DNA from: Neoceratodus forsteri
Taxonomy: Eukaryota > Chordata > Ceratodontiformes > Ceratodontidae
Length of the DNA: 64,000 bases
Assembly (NCBI GenBank): GCA_016271365.2
Contig: CM057456.1
Coordinates: 664,915,501 to 664,979,500 of the forward strand
Reading direction: 5' to 3'
A model generated the notes under the pieces. The model was given only the letters and a program-made list of their open reading frames with translations, had not been told where the DNA came from and searched no databases. How positions within the stretch are numbered: position 1 is the first letter of the stretch; each line of letters opens with the position of its first letter. Positions 1-9,735 of this stretch are shown piece by piece. The translations under genes and the position numbers were made by a program.

Positions 1-367
1 CTGGCATCCAAGGATGCCAGCACGCCATGGCTGTGGCTGGGGCAGAGACCTGCACCAGTGATAAAGACACGACCGTCATGGGGAGTGACACGTGTGTGCC
101 ACGGAATGAACACACAGCAGGTCAGCTCGCGCCCATGGCTCTGGCTGGTGCCACCTTGGCAGGCCAGTGTGTCAGCACAGTCCCAGGCTGTGCCTGTGCT
201 TTCCAGTGGGTCAGCATCGGTGGCTGGTCAGGACACAGTGGGACAGCTAGCGACCACAGCGGGCGGCACTACTGAGCCCTTGGGCGCCGCGGCCAGAGGG
301 GCGGCAGCAGCAGTCGCCCACAGGGACTGGGGGTTCAGGGTTCGACGGCGACGTCTGTGCAACGCCT

Positions 368-811
368 GTGGACTTGCCCATACCTGGTTCTGGTGCACAG
401 CACCCACCCTCAAGGGGTGCTGAACATCTGGCCCATGCACACCCTGAGGGACAGGATGCTGAGGAGGTAGACGACCTCTTTGACGAGCACACCCGCCTAC
501 TGCAGGCATCGGTCCAGCAGCAGATGCGGCTTGCAACTTCAGTGGAGGCACTGTGTGTGGCTCTGGAGTGGGCAGAGGAGCATCACAGCAGGGACACCAA
601 TAGGATCCTGTCACGGATGGACCGTTTGCGGGAGGATGTGACCACTGCCATTGGCAGGCATGCACAGGCACTCATTGCTGCCATGGCCACAATGGGCACA
701 CAGTCAGGTGCCCATGCGTCGCTCACACCATGCAGTGCGTATCCACTCCCCATTCCTGGCGTCGTGCGACACCCACCCTGTCGACGCTGGGTTCAGCTGT
801 GGGAATCCTGA
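368..811 (+). pseudogene. C-terminal fragment of Harbinger accessory (Myb/SANT-partner type) protein
   Basis: This is an open frame of about 147 codons with an acidic start (EEVDDLFDEH) and a long helical stretch running LLQASVQQQMRLATSVEALC to RMDRLREDVTTAIGRHAQAL, heptad-like and without proline. The same style of helical tail follows the Myb/SANT domain in the partner protein of the nearby larger element (15677-16905). No Myb domain is visible here; it would lie upstream or outside the window. The position opposite and convergent to a minus-strand Harbinger transposase supports the call. It is probably one exon of a decayed gene: I see no clear start, and the last ~40 residues (after AMATMG) are low-complexity and probably noncoding. 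Confidence 0.55.
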
Positions 812-1550
812 GCACTCCTGGTGCAGGCATGTTCAGTGTGCTGCAGACCCCTGCATGAGCACGGTCACGTTCGTGCAGTGGAACCCCTGGGGGACCATCG
901 GTGCCACCCCATGAGGCCTGTGATCAGCCTGCCAGTGCTGCTGGGTCTCGGCAGGGCTGCCCACACATCCAAGGTGGCCGTGGCACTGTGCCGCGAGAAT
1001 GACCTGTCTCCCAGCACGGGCACTGTCTGGTGCTGCCCTGTGTGCATTGTGTGTTTTGGTGGGCAGTGCATGGGTGGGTGCCCGGCCATGCACGCGGAAA
1101 CACGGTCCACCTGCACACCCTCCCGGCTGCTGTCCGCAGGTACATGTGCATGATGATGCCAGCATTGAACTGTATACCAAAGTGCGATGGTGCCCAGCAT
1201 CTGACACATGCACATGGACAGACAGTGGATGTGGTGGCCTGTGGACATGTGTGTTGCTAGTGTTGGCATTCTGGCTCAGTTTTCCACCTGCTCTCTGTGC
1301 ACGTTTGGTGCATTGTGTGTGTGCGTGTGTGTGTCCATCCATGTGGCGTGTTGCTGTTCACCCATCCCTGGTTGTGTGTGTGCTTCTGTGCCCTGCCACA
1401 TCCCTTGCCAGCATGCACCCCTGGTGTGTTTCCATGCGTGTTTGTGGGTTGTGCCTTAGCCACTGGTGGTTTTGCATGGCACCATGACTTACCTGGGTTG
1501 GCTGAAGTGCTCCTCTGTGATGGTGTCTCGGTGAAGCTGTGCCAGCCAGA

Positions 1551-2754
1551 TCAGTCGGGGGTCCCGTTGGCCAAGGGGGGCTGCCCATCACCATCATCAC
1601 TGGTGTCCCCATCATCCCCATCACTGATCCCCTCTTCAACTTGTACAGCTATCCCACATTCTTTGGCCATGTTGTGCAGGATGCAACAGGCCAGGCATAT
1701 CCCACAGGCCATTGAGGGGCTGTACTGTAGGGCACCGCCAGAGGTGTCTGGGCAACGGAAACATGTCTTCAGCATCCCAAGCACCCGCTCAATTACATTG
1801 CGTGTGGTGGCATGTGCCTCATTGTAGTGTTGCTGTGATGGGGTTGTGGGCCACCGGTAGGGTGTGAGCAGCCAGGGAAGGAGTGGGTATCCACTGTCAC
1901 CTGTGTGCAGAGAGTGGAGGTTAGTTTTATGTTCAGCTTTGGACTACCCCAAGCCCTGTGGGCCACACCCATGGCACCTCTGGCCATTCCCCCCCAGGCC
2001 CACGATATGTCCATTTGCTTTGCATACTCATCCACTAGATGTCCTGTGGGGATGTCCCCACTTTCAAATTAGTGGCACAGGGCCGACTGGTTCCAGATGT
2101 ATGAATCATGTACTCCCCCAGGGTGCGTGGCACAGACATTGATGATGCACCCACTTGCATCGCACACCACCTGGCAGTTGACACTGGAATAGCCCTTGCA
2201 GTTCATGTATGCAACCCCCTCCTCGCCAGGTGGTGTGCATATGGCCACATGGGTGCTGTCTATTGCCCCAGCACGCCAGGCATACGTGCTACCCTGTAGA
2301 ACTCCTGGGTGTTTGTTGTGTGCTCCACCGCAGTGTTGTGGAAATGGATGTACTCCGCAGCATGTGGCAGCAGTGCACTGAGGAATTGGGTGAGGATGCG
2401 TGACGTGGCTGACTGTGTTATGCCTGTGGTGTCCCCGGTTGGTCTCTGGAAGGTACCTGTGGTGAGCAAGCACATTCAGGCTGTTACCTTTGTCTCCACT
2501 GACAGGGCATGACTCCGTCGTGTGCGTGCCTGCATTTCATCACTGCACAGCTCACAGAGCCGCCTCAGTATTGCCCTGTTCAGGCAGTACCAGCCCACAA
2601 TCTCAATATATGTATACAGTTCAAAGCTGGTGCGGGCTCGGTACTGCCTAATGGGGGCATACTGCCAACGGGCCCTTCCACGGCCACGTCCCCCTGCCGC
2701 ATGCCTTCTCACCCCCCTCATTATGGCTTCCATGTGGAAGGTGGCACTGGCCAT
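1551..2754 (-). pseudogene. Harbinger (HARBI1-like, DDE_Tnp_4) transposase, two exons, broken
   Basis: The enzyme family is a DDE nuclease that cuts and pastes the transposon. Reading leftward, the protein begins near 2754 (MASATFHMEAIMRG), followed by an arginine-rich N-terminus and a helix-turn-helix region (TGTFQRPTGDTTGITQSATS). The first catalytic Asp lies in AIDSTHVAI near 2265 and the second in GGVHDSYIW near 2100. Exon 1 ends near 2035. Exon 2 starts at 1900 after a good acceptor (tctgcacacag) with DSGYPLLPWL, carries the catalytic Glu in NVIERVLGMLK, and ends with the conserved CCILHN motif and an acidic tail. Breaks seen: an in-frame TGA at 2476-2478, a one-base deletion just before AIDSTH, and a donor site at about 2035 that appears to have lost one G. 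All three catalytic residues remain. Confidence 0.88.
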
Positions 2755-3029
2755 GTCCCTGGCTTGTGTCTCCCCATCAGCTGTTGCTTTGTTCCCCCCG
2801 CTGTCCTGACTGCTACCTCCCCTGCACTGGGTACACCTGTCTGTGCTGGCCTCTGGTATGTGTGTCACCATGCACCTTCCCTGTGCCTCTCTTCTGCAGT
2901 GTGGTTTCCCTGGCCTGCCCTCTTTCTCACAGTTTCTCTGTTCCTGTCTCTCCCCCTGCCTCATGTGGCTTCCCTGTAGCGTTCTTGCACCTTTTCCTTG
3001 CTCCTTTTCATTTTGGCTCATTTCTGCTA

Positions 3030-3250
3030 TGGCGCAACTTCCGCTTGCTCCACTGTTGCGCATTGCGCAAGTCTTTGAACATCGCACTGCGCCCTTTATG
3101 CATGGTTCCTCCCCCTTCAGTTGCGCATGCCTTCATTATCATTGCGCTGTTGCTCAGCATGTTTTCGGTGGTGCAACTGCCTCCTGCTGAATATCACAGA
3201 ATGGCGCATTTTCAGACTTGCGCTGGCGCAACCCTATTGCGTATGGCGCA
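3030..3250. repeat. Subterminal GCGCAA/TTGCGC motif cluster of the Harbinger element
   Basis: Roughly ten copies of GCGCAA or its complement TTGCGC (with near variants such as TTGCGT and GCGCAT) occur in both orientations within about 220 bases of the right end, for example at 3033, 3056-3070, 3121, 3144, 3204 and 3223-3250. They are absent from the element interior that I read. Such subterminal repeats in Harbinger elements usually bind the Myb-like partner or the transposase; here that role is inference. Confidence 0.65.
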
Positions 3251-3258
3251 ACCCTTTT

Positions 3259-3271
3259 GAATATCCAGCCC
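3259..3271 (-). repeat. Right terminal inverted repeat of the first Harbinger element
   Basis: Read from the outside, the end is gggctggatattc. It shares the GGGCYNGAT-TC pattern with the other Harbinger-family ends in this window (8348, 9340, 9270, 17997, 19912, 20851). Confidence 0.7.
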
Positions 3272-4658
3272 ACTGTATACAACATGCACGACATTGCTAA
3301 GGAATTCACTGATTCAAGAGATAAGATCAACGCACTCATACATCAAAATAATAAGGAGGCAGATAAACAATACATTGCTAGAGAAATCTTCTCCTCTGCT
3401 CTGCTTATGGCTTATACATCATCACTACCATCAACAATCTCTTTCATGAGCTAGAATTCGGAAGGATCCCTGATATCATACACGACAGACGCATTTCCAA
3501 ATGGTATTGTCCACGATGTAAAACCCCTGGCTGTATTGCTATATGTATGCAACAAGCTTTAACCATTCCTCTATCTACAGCCAGGAATTTGGGGTTTGTG
3601 ACCAGACACGCTAATACTGGTCCTTGTTTTGCTGCTAAGAAATGTTCTATAACAGATATCATGTTTGTTTCTTTTACTGTCTCTTTACCACGTTTTGATC
3701 CCACTACAGCTTTTTTCAACAAGCTTGCTCTGGTCCACTCACTCAGACATTTGGACGAAGACATCTACAGAGAATGCCTGGATCTACCACCTCTACTGGT
3801 TTTCCGTCCTTTCCTGGACGCCTGGGTGGCTCCGCACATGGACTGCTGTGTGAAGAGGCAATACATTTACTTGTGCCAATGTGATGTATTTGATGTTATT
3901 AAACCTGTTTGTGGTTATTCTCCAGATAGCATTGATTGGACTTTCACCATGGATGATGACATCACCAAGAATGGCACTGATTCCTTGGATTCGACTTTGG
4001 CACTTTGGCTCCAGATAAGCTCTATCAATCATATCGTGAGGAGGTTCATCACCTGTCAACACAGATTTCAAAGATGGCCTACACCTGCCCTGTCCAGTTG
4101 CAAAAGTGGAGACTCCCTACTGTTCGCTCTCAGTATAATTCAGATGGGGAGTACTGTGTGGTAACAAACTTTAAAAGCTAAACTTATGGATCTGTTACAT
4201 GTGTTATTGAATACCCCAATTTCTGTTTTGTTCCCCACCAGAAGACTGTTATTGGACATACCATCATAATCCCCATCCCCCTCCTAGGTGCAGACATCAT
4301 TAATGGTAACCCCGATTATCTGCTCACACTGTCGGAATACTTACCATATTTTAATGTACACATAGACCCACTGACACTTACATTAAAATCACTTTTAGAC
4401 AGGAAAGACACACACCTCATCCACATCAGAATTAATATGACCAAAGCCAATGAATCTATCCTCTCATTGATTAACGATGGTGACATGAATGACGCATTGA
4501 CTAACACCTGGTTAGAGATTACTTTTAAAGGTTTTGTTATTATACAAGCATTTTTAATCTTCATTTTGATTATTTTGATTTGCTGCCAATGGCGCACACT
4601 GCCCCAACACCGTGAGCAGCTTGAGTTCCTTTACAAAGCTTGCGTGTCAGGTTTGTAA
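3272..4658 (+). pseudogene. Endogenous retrovirus env glycoprotein pseudogene (5' part missing)
   Basis: This looks like the C-terminal two thirds of an envelope glycoprotein. Open segments run in different frames: 3272-3440, about 3421-4164 (cysteine-rich ectodomain with CPRCKTPGCIAIC-type spacing and an N-G-T sequon), and about 4240-4658. The last ends in a membrane segment (GFVIIQAFLIFILIILICC) followed by a short cytoplasmic tail. Position supports env: a polypurine tract and an LTR starting TGTC follow directly at 4716-4726. At least two frame changes make it non-functional. The left side is cut by a Harbinger terminus at 3271; gag and pol would be outside the window. A foamy-virus-like origin is possible from the overall layout, but I cannot place the family with confidence and no gene product is reconstructed here. 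Confidence 0.6.
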
Positions 4659-4715
4659 ATGACCACTGCTCTCTGGCCTTTCCCTAGATTTGCCTGTGTT
4701 GCCCTTGGAGGCAAC

Positions 4716-4725
4716 AAGGAGGGAA
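4716..4725 (+). other. Polypurine tract before 3' LTR
   Basis: The all-purine run aaggagggaa sits immediately before TGTCAC at 4726. This is the arrangement that primes plus-strand DNA synthesis in retroviruses. Confidence 0.6.
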
Positions 4726-5444
4726 TGTCACACGCGGTCCCTGCATCCTAACTGGTACCCTCAGAGATACATTGTAGACAGCTAGCACTTAAGTATGTGT
4801 TATACTAGTATATAGGGCTAAGGGCATCTACCGTACAAGAGTAGATGTCAGGATATGAATGCATATTGTTGTAATACACTTTGCTTGCTAATACATATAT
4901 TCTTTTATGTATTTTTTGTGTATCTCTTACTTTCTTACTTGTAAGATGCCAAGGCATCTGTGTCCTTGGAATAATTATGATATGTAAGTCGGCATTGCCA
5001 CCTTTTGGGATTTGTACTATTACACTGAGTTATGTAAGACTAGGTATAAGAACTCTTTTGTTCATAAACTGATGACTATCAAAATTGTATAATGGTATCT
5101 TGGACCGAGGAGCCACATCTAGTTTAGCCAATAGGGCTCATCTCTGTAACTAGAAATGTTTCTATTTTACAGTAACCGTTGTAATTATTATAGGTATATA
5201 ATGTAATACACTAGTCTTGTACCTCGGAGATCCCAGGAGACACAGAGAAACCTCGAGGTATAGGGAATGCTTAGCACTGGCTCCCGGTTCGTATTGGTAA
5301 GAACTGCTTAGGGCAACTGTGATTTTATCCTTTTGGTAGTAATAAACTTGTTTATTACTCTTATGCAACGTGTCTGTGATTACTTGCATTCCCAATATTG
5401 CCAAGAACCTGAAAGTGAGGTTTAGACCTCCTAACAGGACCACA
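4726..5444 (+). mobile_element. 3' LTR of the endogenous retrovirus
   Basis: The segment begins TGTCACACGC straight after a polypurine tract and ends near ccaca (TG...CA), about 719 bases. It holds a TATA-like box (tataag, 5045-5050) and a polyadenylation signal (aataaa, 5341-5346) about 290 bases further on, followed by a ~100-base U5-like tail. The 3' boundary is an inference because no second LTR is present in the window for comparison. Confidence 0.6.
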
Positions 5445-5499
5445 AAGCTAAAGCTATTCTGATGCTACCGATGAATTCTCAGGCGATTTCAACCATGGG

Positions 5500-6340
5500 A
5501 AGAACAAAAATGAGCTTTTCTAGAGATGGAGGAATGGTAAAGGGAAAGGCCCTGCATCTACTACCAGTGGAGCTCCGAGCAATGCGGCTGTGAGCGGGAA
5601 GTCGGGAGACTTAGATACCACAGTAAATGTTGTCCTTAATGCAGTTCAGCAAATTGATAAAAAACTTGAGACATACAATGCAAGCCTCTCGCAGGTGGAA
5701 ACTAAAATTCTTATTCTAGAAACAAATCAGACGGAGCTATCTACCTCCATGACTAAGGCAGTAATGATGACTTATGGCATCCGCCGAGAGAATAAACTGC
5801 TTAGTTCTCACTTAGAATATCTGGAGAACAACGTTTGAGCCTAGAACCTCTGATTTTTGGGGATACCCGAAGAAGTGGAAGGCTCAAACTTGGTGGAATA
5901 CATGTACCTACTTCTGCAGGACTGGTTCCAATTACAGGATGACCGTCTGATCCAAAGGGCCTACCGCATAACTCCCCCCCCCCCCCGCAGAAAGCCCAAT
6001 AACCCAGATCTCCCCCGGACTGTTCTGGTGGTAACTATATGAATACAAATAAGGTATCTTGTTTTACATAAAGCCAAGTTAGCAGGGACACTCACTGTTT
6101 CCCTGACTTCAGCTGCTCTACAAGGATGCACCGTCAAGGATTTGAAGCCGTCCGGGCAGGCCTGAGAGAACTGGGAGTCAACCACGTGCTCCAAATGTCT
6201 GCTGGTTTAAAGATCCTCTGCGCTGGGGAAACCTATATCTACAACGATCCAGTGGACGCAGGTCGTTAGCTGGACATGATCCATGCGGATTTTACCAAAT
6301 TTGGAGCTTTGGATGTTGAGGGAGAAGAGGAGGATATTTG
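5500..6340 (+). pseudogene. L1/Tx1-type LINE ORF1 (RNA-binding protein) pseudogene
   Basis: ORF1p of the L1 lineage forms coiled-coil trimers that bind the LINE RNA. Seen here: an N-terminal coiled coil (5590-5838, VLNAVQQIDKKLETYNASLS, then VETKILILETNQTELS); the RRM-like entry at about 5845-6042 (GIPEEVEGSNLVEY and DRLIQRAYRI, matching the family's G-[LIF]-PE and IERAHR motifs); and a C-terminal domain at about 6120-6340 (GFEAVRAGLRELGVNHVLQM, then SAGLKILCAGETYIY). Frames change after 5838 and again near 6050, and a poly-C run lies at about 5974-5987. The RT-encoding ORF2 is not present downstream, so this is a fragment. Confidence 0.75.
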
Positions 6341-6640
6341 AAAAGGACATTTGCTGGACAGTTTTGTAAATAATGTCCACTACAGTTAGGTTTGAACCAC
6401 TACAGTAATCAGTAATAGATTATCCTGAGATAAGTAAAGCTACTAAATATATTATTTGGTTTTCTGCTTTTGCAATTGCACTAGCTGATTATCTAATGGT
6501 GAGGAGGTTTAAACCACAATCAAAGTTAATAGCACCAGGTATTAACTGCATAAGTTAATTTTCTTTTTCAAATGTTGGCACCATCTGGTGGTGAAACTGA
6601 GTCAGTTCAATTCACCTTACTGTTTACTGGGTTAAGTAAT

Positions 6641-6907
6641 TGTTAGAAAAATAATTGTGGTTTGTTTGAGAGCAAATTGTAAAGGGCTTCTCAATAACTT
6701 GTATGAAAGAGAATTTGTTTCTCTCTGCTTTTGACTCTAACATGGACTTCTGGGCCACGTCATGTGACAATGGCCTCTCTGTAAAGAAGGGACTCTCTGG
6801 ACTTTATATAAAATACTCTGGTATGGTTGTCCATTGTCTTGCTGCATTGGACATTTCTTTAATAAATAAGACTAATAATTGGAGATACACCCCTGTGTGT
6901 TGTAACA
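6641..6907 (+). mobile_element. Candidate short solo LTR
   Basis: A 267-base segment starts TGTTAG and ends TGTAACA, giving a TGTTA...TAACA inverted end. It contains a TATA-like box (tatataaaat, near 6804) and an aataaa signal at about 6861. No clear target-site duplication was seen (gtaat before, atgaa after). The architecture is LTR-like but no partner or internal region is visible. Confidence 0.4.
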
Positions 6908-6995
6908 ATGAAAGAAGGGCTAAGAATTATCTATCATAATATAGCCAATAAATCCTATACCTGGAATCACACATGGCATTTTGTATGTTTATCAA

Positions 6996-7823
6996 TTAAT
7001 GTACAAAAATAAAGTTAAAAAAAAACACTTGAAGGCAGGCTGGGTACCCCATTCTAAATTTAAAGCCCACAGCAATTATCTTTGTGACAATCGGGTGAAA
7101 AGCAACTCTCCTTTGTCGCACTGATCCTGGGAGGTCTTGTGCCACCCTTAACAGCTGGTCTTCCCATTTCACCTCTTTCAGTTCCTTGGTCCTAGATAAA
7201 AAATGTTGGTGTTCCAAGTAACTAAGGAATCGAAAAATGAAGGGTCTAGGTGGTGATCCAGGTGGTGGCATGGGTCACAGAGTTCTGTGCGCCCGCTCAA
7301 TTATGTAAGTGTCCCCACATGGTGAAGGGCCCTCAAGCTTCTGGGCCAGCTTTTGAATAAACCACAGAGGGTTGGAGCCTTCTTCCTTTTCTGGAAGGCC
7401 TAAGATTACATCATTGTTCCTCCAGTTCTGACCCTCCAAGTCTTCTAACTTAGCCTCCAATTTGGCATTTTGTAGCCGAATCTCCACAATCGCTGTTTCT
7501 GTTTGGTCACAGCATTTCTCCAGTGAGGTAAGTCAAACTTCATTGTCACGGGAACATGGAGTCAGTTTTTCTAATGACACCCTTAAAGATTTTAAGTCCT
7601 TGGTGACCACCTGTAATTCGTCACAAAATGGGTGAAATTCAGACAAGAAGCATTCCAGTGTAAGTGGTGTCTGGCGCAAAGTGGTATTGCCTGAGCAGCC
7701 CATCCCAGAGCTTTGGGCCTTCGATCTTTTAGTGGCCTTATCTGGAGTACTTGTCAGGTTATGCCGTGGCAGGGCAGGTTTCATATCAGCTTCCATGATT
7801 CCACAATTAAAATACCAAGGCAC
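6996..7823 (-). pseudogene. L1/Tx1-type LINE ORF1 pseudogene, second copy, antisense
   Basis: Reading leftward from about 7796 (MEADMKPALPRHNLTS): a basic N-terminus; a coiled-coil stretch (about 7650-7533, DELQVVTKDLKSLRVSLEKL, then 7487-7420, RLQNAKLEAKLEDLEGQN); the RRM-like block (VILGLPEKEEGSNPLWFIQ and IIERAHRTL); and the C-terminal block (RPFIFRFLSYLEHQHFLSRT, then a conserved QRRVAFHPI-type core at about 7110). Small frame changes occur near 7510 and 7275. The protein is related to, but clearly diverged from, the copy at 5500-6340. A poly-A-like tract in this orientation follows near 7025-7010. Confidence 0.75.
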
Positions 7824-7972
7824 ACCTCTGTGGTCTAAAAGACATCTCCTGCCAAAAGGTAGTGGAAATTACCATCTGATAAGGTAAATATAGAGTTTTT
7901 CTAAGGGGTTAGTGGGAGCCAATCAGAAAAGTTGCTATCCACTTGCTTGCATCACGTTATCCTCGGAGTGAT

Positions 7973-8022
7973 TTTCTAACCACCCTTAGACCAGCCCTGG
8001 CTGGTCTATGGGCATTTAGAAA
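7973..8022. repeat. 50-base imperfect inverted repeat (hairpin)
   Basis: Arms of 24 bases flank a 2-base centre (core AGACCAGCC ct GGCTGGTCT, extended by CTAA/TTAG ends) with about five mismatches. It may be the remains of a short MITE. Function is unknown. Confidence 0.55.
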
Positions 8023-8039
8023 TTTGCCTTCTGGGTAAG

Positions 8040-8266
8040 TTTTGCGAATGCCGCTGGTGGTGTTTTGGCAGCCCTTAGCACTTTTCTGCAGCCCATTTCA
8101 TGGCACACAGGTGGCGCAAGCCTTGTTTGGTGCAGGCAGCCTGCAGTGGATGCATGCTGCCTTTGTGAATTGCTCCCGGGACATTATGTGGTGCAAGGGG
8201 CATTTTGTGCCAGTTATTGGGATGCAAGCCCCTTGTTCTGCCCTGGGAGTTTTGAGAATCAGGCCC
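8040..8266. mobile_element. End fragment of a Harbinger-family non-autonomous element
   Basis: The right end reads gttttgagaatcaggccc at 8249-8266 followed by CAG, the same terminal pattern as the neighbouring element (ttttgagaatccagccc then CAG). No matching left end was found, so the left boundary given here is arbitrary. No coding capacity. Confidence 0.5.
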
Positions 8267-8347
8267 CAGGGATTTAATTGATAATTATATATTTTCTTTT
8301 ACATTGGGGCCGGCGATCGGCAAGGGGAAGGGGCCACTAGACAGCAG
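8267..8347. repeat. Unit of a ~67-bp tandem repeat, between two Harbinger-family insertions
   Basis: The segment runs cagggatttaatt, a T-rich stretch, acattggggccggcgatc, a G-rich stretch, gccactagacag. The same order recurs at 9271-9339 and 17998-18140, so these are units of one array separated by insertions. Confidence 0.65.
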
Positions 8348-9270
8348 GGGCTGGATTCTCAAAAAAAGCCAAAAAGTAAATAGTTGCAGAAAAATGGCTT
8401 GCAGCACTGCAGACATTTTGTTGTGGCATATTCACAAAGAAATTTTCCACTGTTGTGGATAATTGCAAAACAAGCGCGTTGCGAAATTCCACAAGTGCTG
8501 AAAATCAGCAACATTTTTTCTGCAGCTGTGAAAATAATATTAAACTCAGCAGACAGAACAACAGCATATGCTCCATGTTAAGTGGAGCAGGAGACTTTCA
8601 CAGCCTTGCAGAAGTTGCAGCAGAACCAGTACTCCCATCAAGGCAAGCAGCCAGTCCCACAACTGGGACCATAGTAGCACCACCTGTACCAGAAAGACCT
8701 TGCAGCCACTGGCAATATGTGTCTGTTGGTTGTTTCTCTCTGAGGTGTTTCTTCCTCCTGCATCTATCGCACACACTTCCACCTCTGCCTTTACTGCCTG
8801 TGGAGCTCCTTTACGGGCTGCACTGGGTCCTGTATTTGTGGTTTGTTGTCTTTCAATGGAAATGTGTGCTATTTGTATTGTAACAACTGACACTACTATG
8901 CATCCCACAGGTTTGCAGTTGCTGGAGACTGAACCCCAATTATAATTGTATCCCGGTTGTTAGTACACTGCTTTTTACTCAGGGTGAGTTACTCCTCACT
9001 CTCTGTGGTGCAGCATGTGCGCAAAATTCTTTTCACAACTGCTGATAAACAGTGGTTGAGAGTAGTCTTTAAAGGGATATGCCGTACTTTTCAATGGCTT
9101 TTTTTTTGCTCAGGAACTTCCACAGCTGCAGTCCGCGGTGTATTTTTCTCGCAGTTGCGGAAGTTTTGTGTATGCCGCTTAGCTCAATTACCCCTTTTTT
9201 CCACAATTGCATAACTTTTGGGGACTTGCACATTTTTTTGCACCATATAAGTGTTTTGAGAATCCAGCCC
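8348..9270 (+). mobile_element. Harbinger-family non-autonomous element, copy A
   Basis: The element is 923 bases with 17-base matching ends (gggctggattctcaaaa / ttttgagaatccagccc), flanked on both sides by CAG, the CWG target-site duplication expected of PIF/Harbinger. The inside matches the copy at 19912-20851 in reverse orientation (for example the shared segments around gcagccagtcccacaactgg and caatatgtgtctgttggttg). Short open frames exist but are not conserved between the copies, so I treat it as noncoding and mobilised in trans. Confidence 0.85.
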
Positions 9271-9339
9271 CAGGCATTAATTTTTTTTTTTTTTACATTA
9301 GAGTCGGCAATCAATGTTGGGGGGACCACTAGACACCAG
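9271..9339. repeat. Unit of the ~67-bp tandem repeat between copy A and the large Harbinger element
   Basis: The segment runs caggcattaa, a poly-T run, acattagagtcggcaatc, a G-rich stretch, accactagacaccag. It lines up with the units at 8267-8347 and 17998-18066. Confidence 0.65.
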
Positions 9340-9562
9340 GGGCCCGATTCCAAGACAGCTATGCCAGACATAAACACATTACGCCACCCCTGAATGATGC
9401 AAATCACAAGTTACACCTGTGACTTGCAACATGTGAGATTCCAAAAGAACACTTACACCACAAGCTGCAACTGCAACCGCTACACCAAACACAAGTTACG
9501 ATACAGTTATGCCAAACAAAGCATGCACCACTGCATAATGCTGCTTGCAACATGCATAATGC
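9340..9562 (+). repeat. Left terminal inverted repeat and subterminal motifs
   Basis: The terminal repeat gggcccgattc is followed by repeated short motifs: cacaagttac (about 9406 and 9489), cttgcaacatg (9424 and 9546) and gcataatgc (about 9533 and 9555). Related motifs recur near the right end. They are likely binding sites for the transposase or Myb-like partner (inference). Confidence 0.7.
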
Positions 9563-9672
9563 ACCAGTACAACAGAAATGCTATTCCAGAACAGGAGGCA
9601 TAAGTAAATACACCAGATGAGGACAACATAATATAGACCAAGGAATAGCTGGTATAACCAGAGCACAAGCAT

Positions 9673-9680
9673 ATATAAAC
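9673..9680 (+). promoter_or_regulatory. TATA box of the transposase gene
   Basis: The sequence tatataaa lies 56 bases before the first ATG of the transposase (9736), consistent with a start site near 9700. Confidence 0.5.
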
Positions 9681-9735
9681 CCCCACCCCCACATAGTCAG
9701 ACAGCAGACAGCAATGTAGTGTGTCACTCAGCACA

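Larger units (their letters stand above)
1..3271 (-). mobile_element. PIF/Harbinger DNA transposon, partial (right part; left end outside window)
   Basis: This Harbinger-class element is oriented with its transposase on the minus strand and a partner-protein fragment on the plus strand, so the two genes run tail to tail as in the fuller element at 9340-17997. The right terminal inverted repeat ends at 3271 (gaatatccagccc). Dense GCGCAA/TTGCGC motifs lie just inside it. The left end is beyond base 1, so length and target-site duplication cannot be checked; the three bases after 3271 (act) do not match the usual CWG/TWA type. DNA immediately right of 3271 is retroviral env, so the element appears to have landed inside an older endogenous retrovirus. 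The stretch 812-1550 is GT/CA-rich with no convincing gene. Confidence 0.85.

Noticed and set aside
833..1342. Long overlapping frames on both strands rich in Cys, His and Val
   Set aside because: GT/CA-rich composition inside the Harbinger element keeps several frames open at once; no domain is recognisable.
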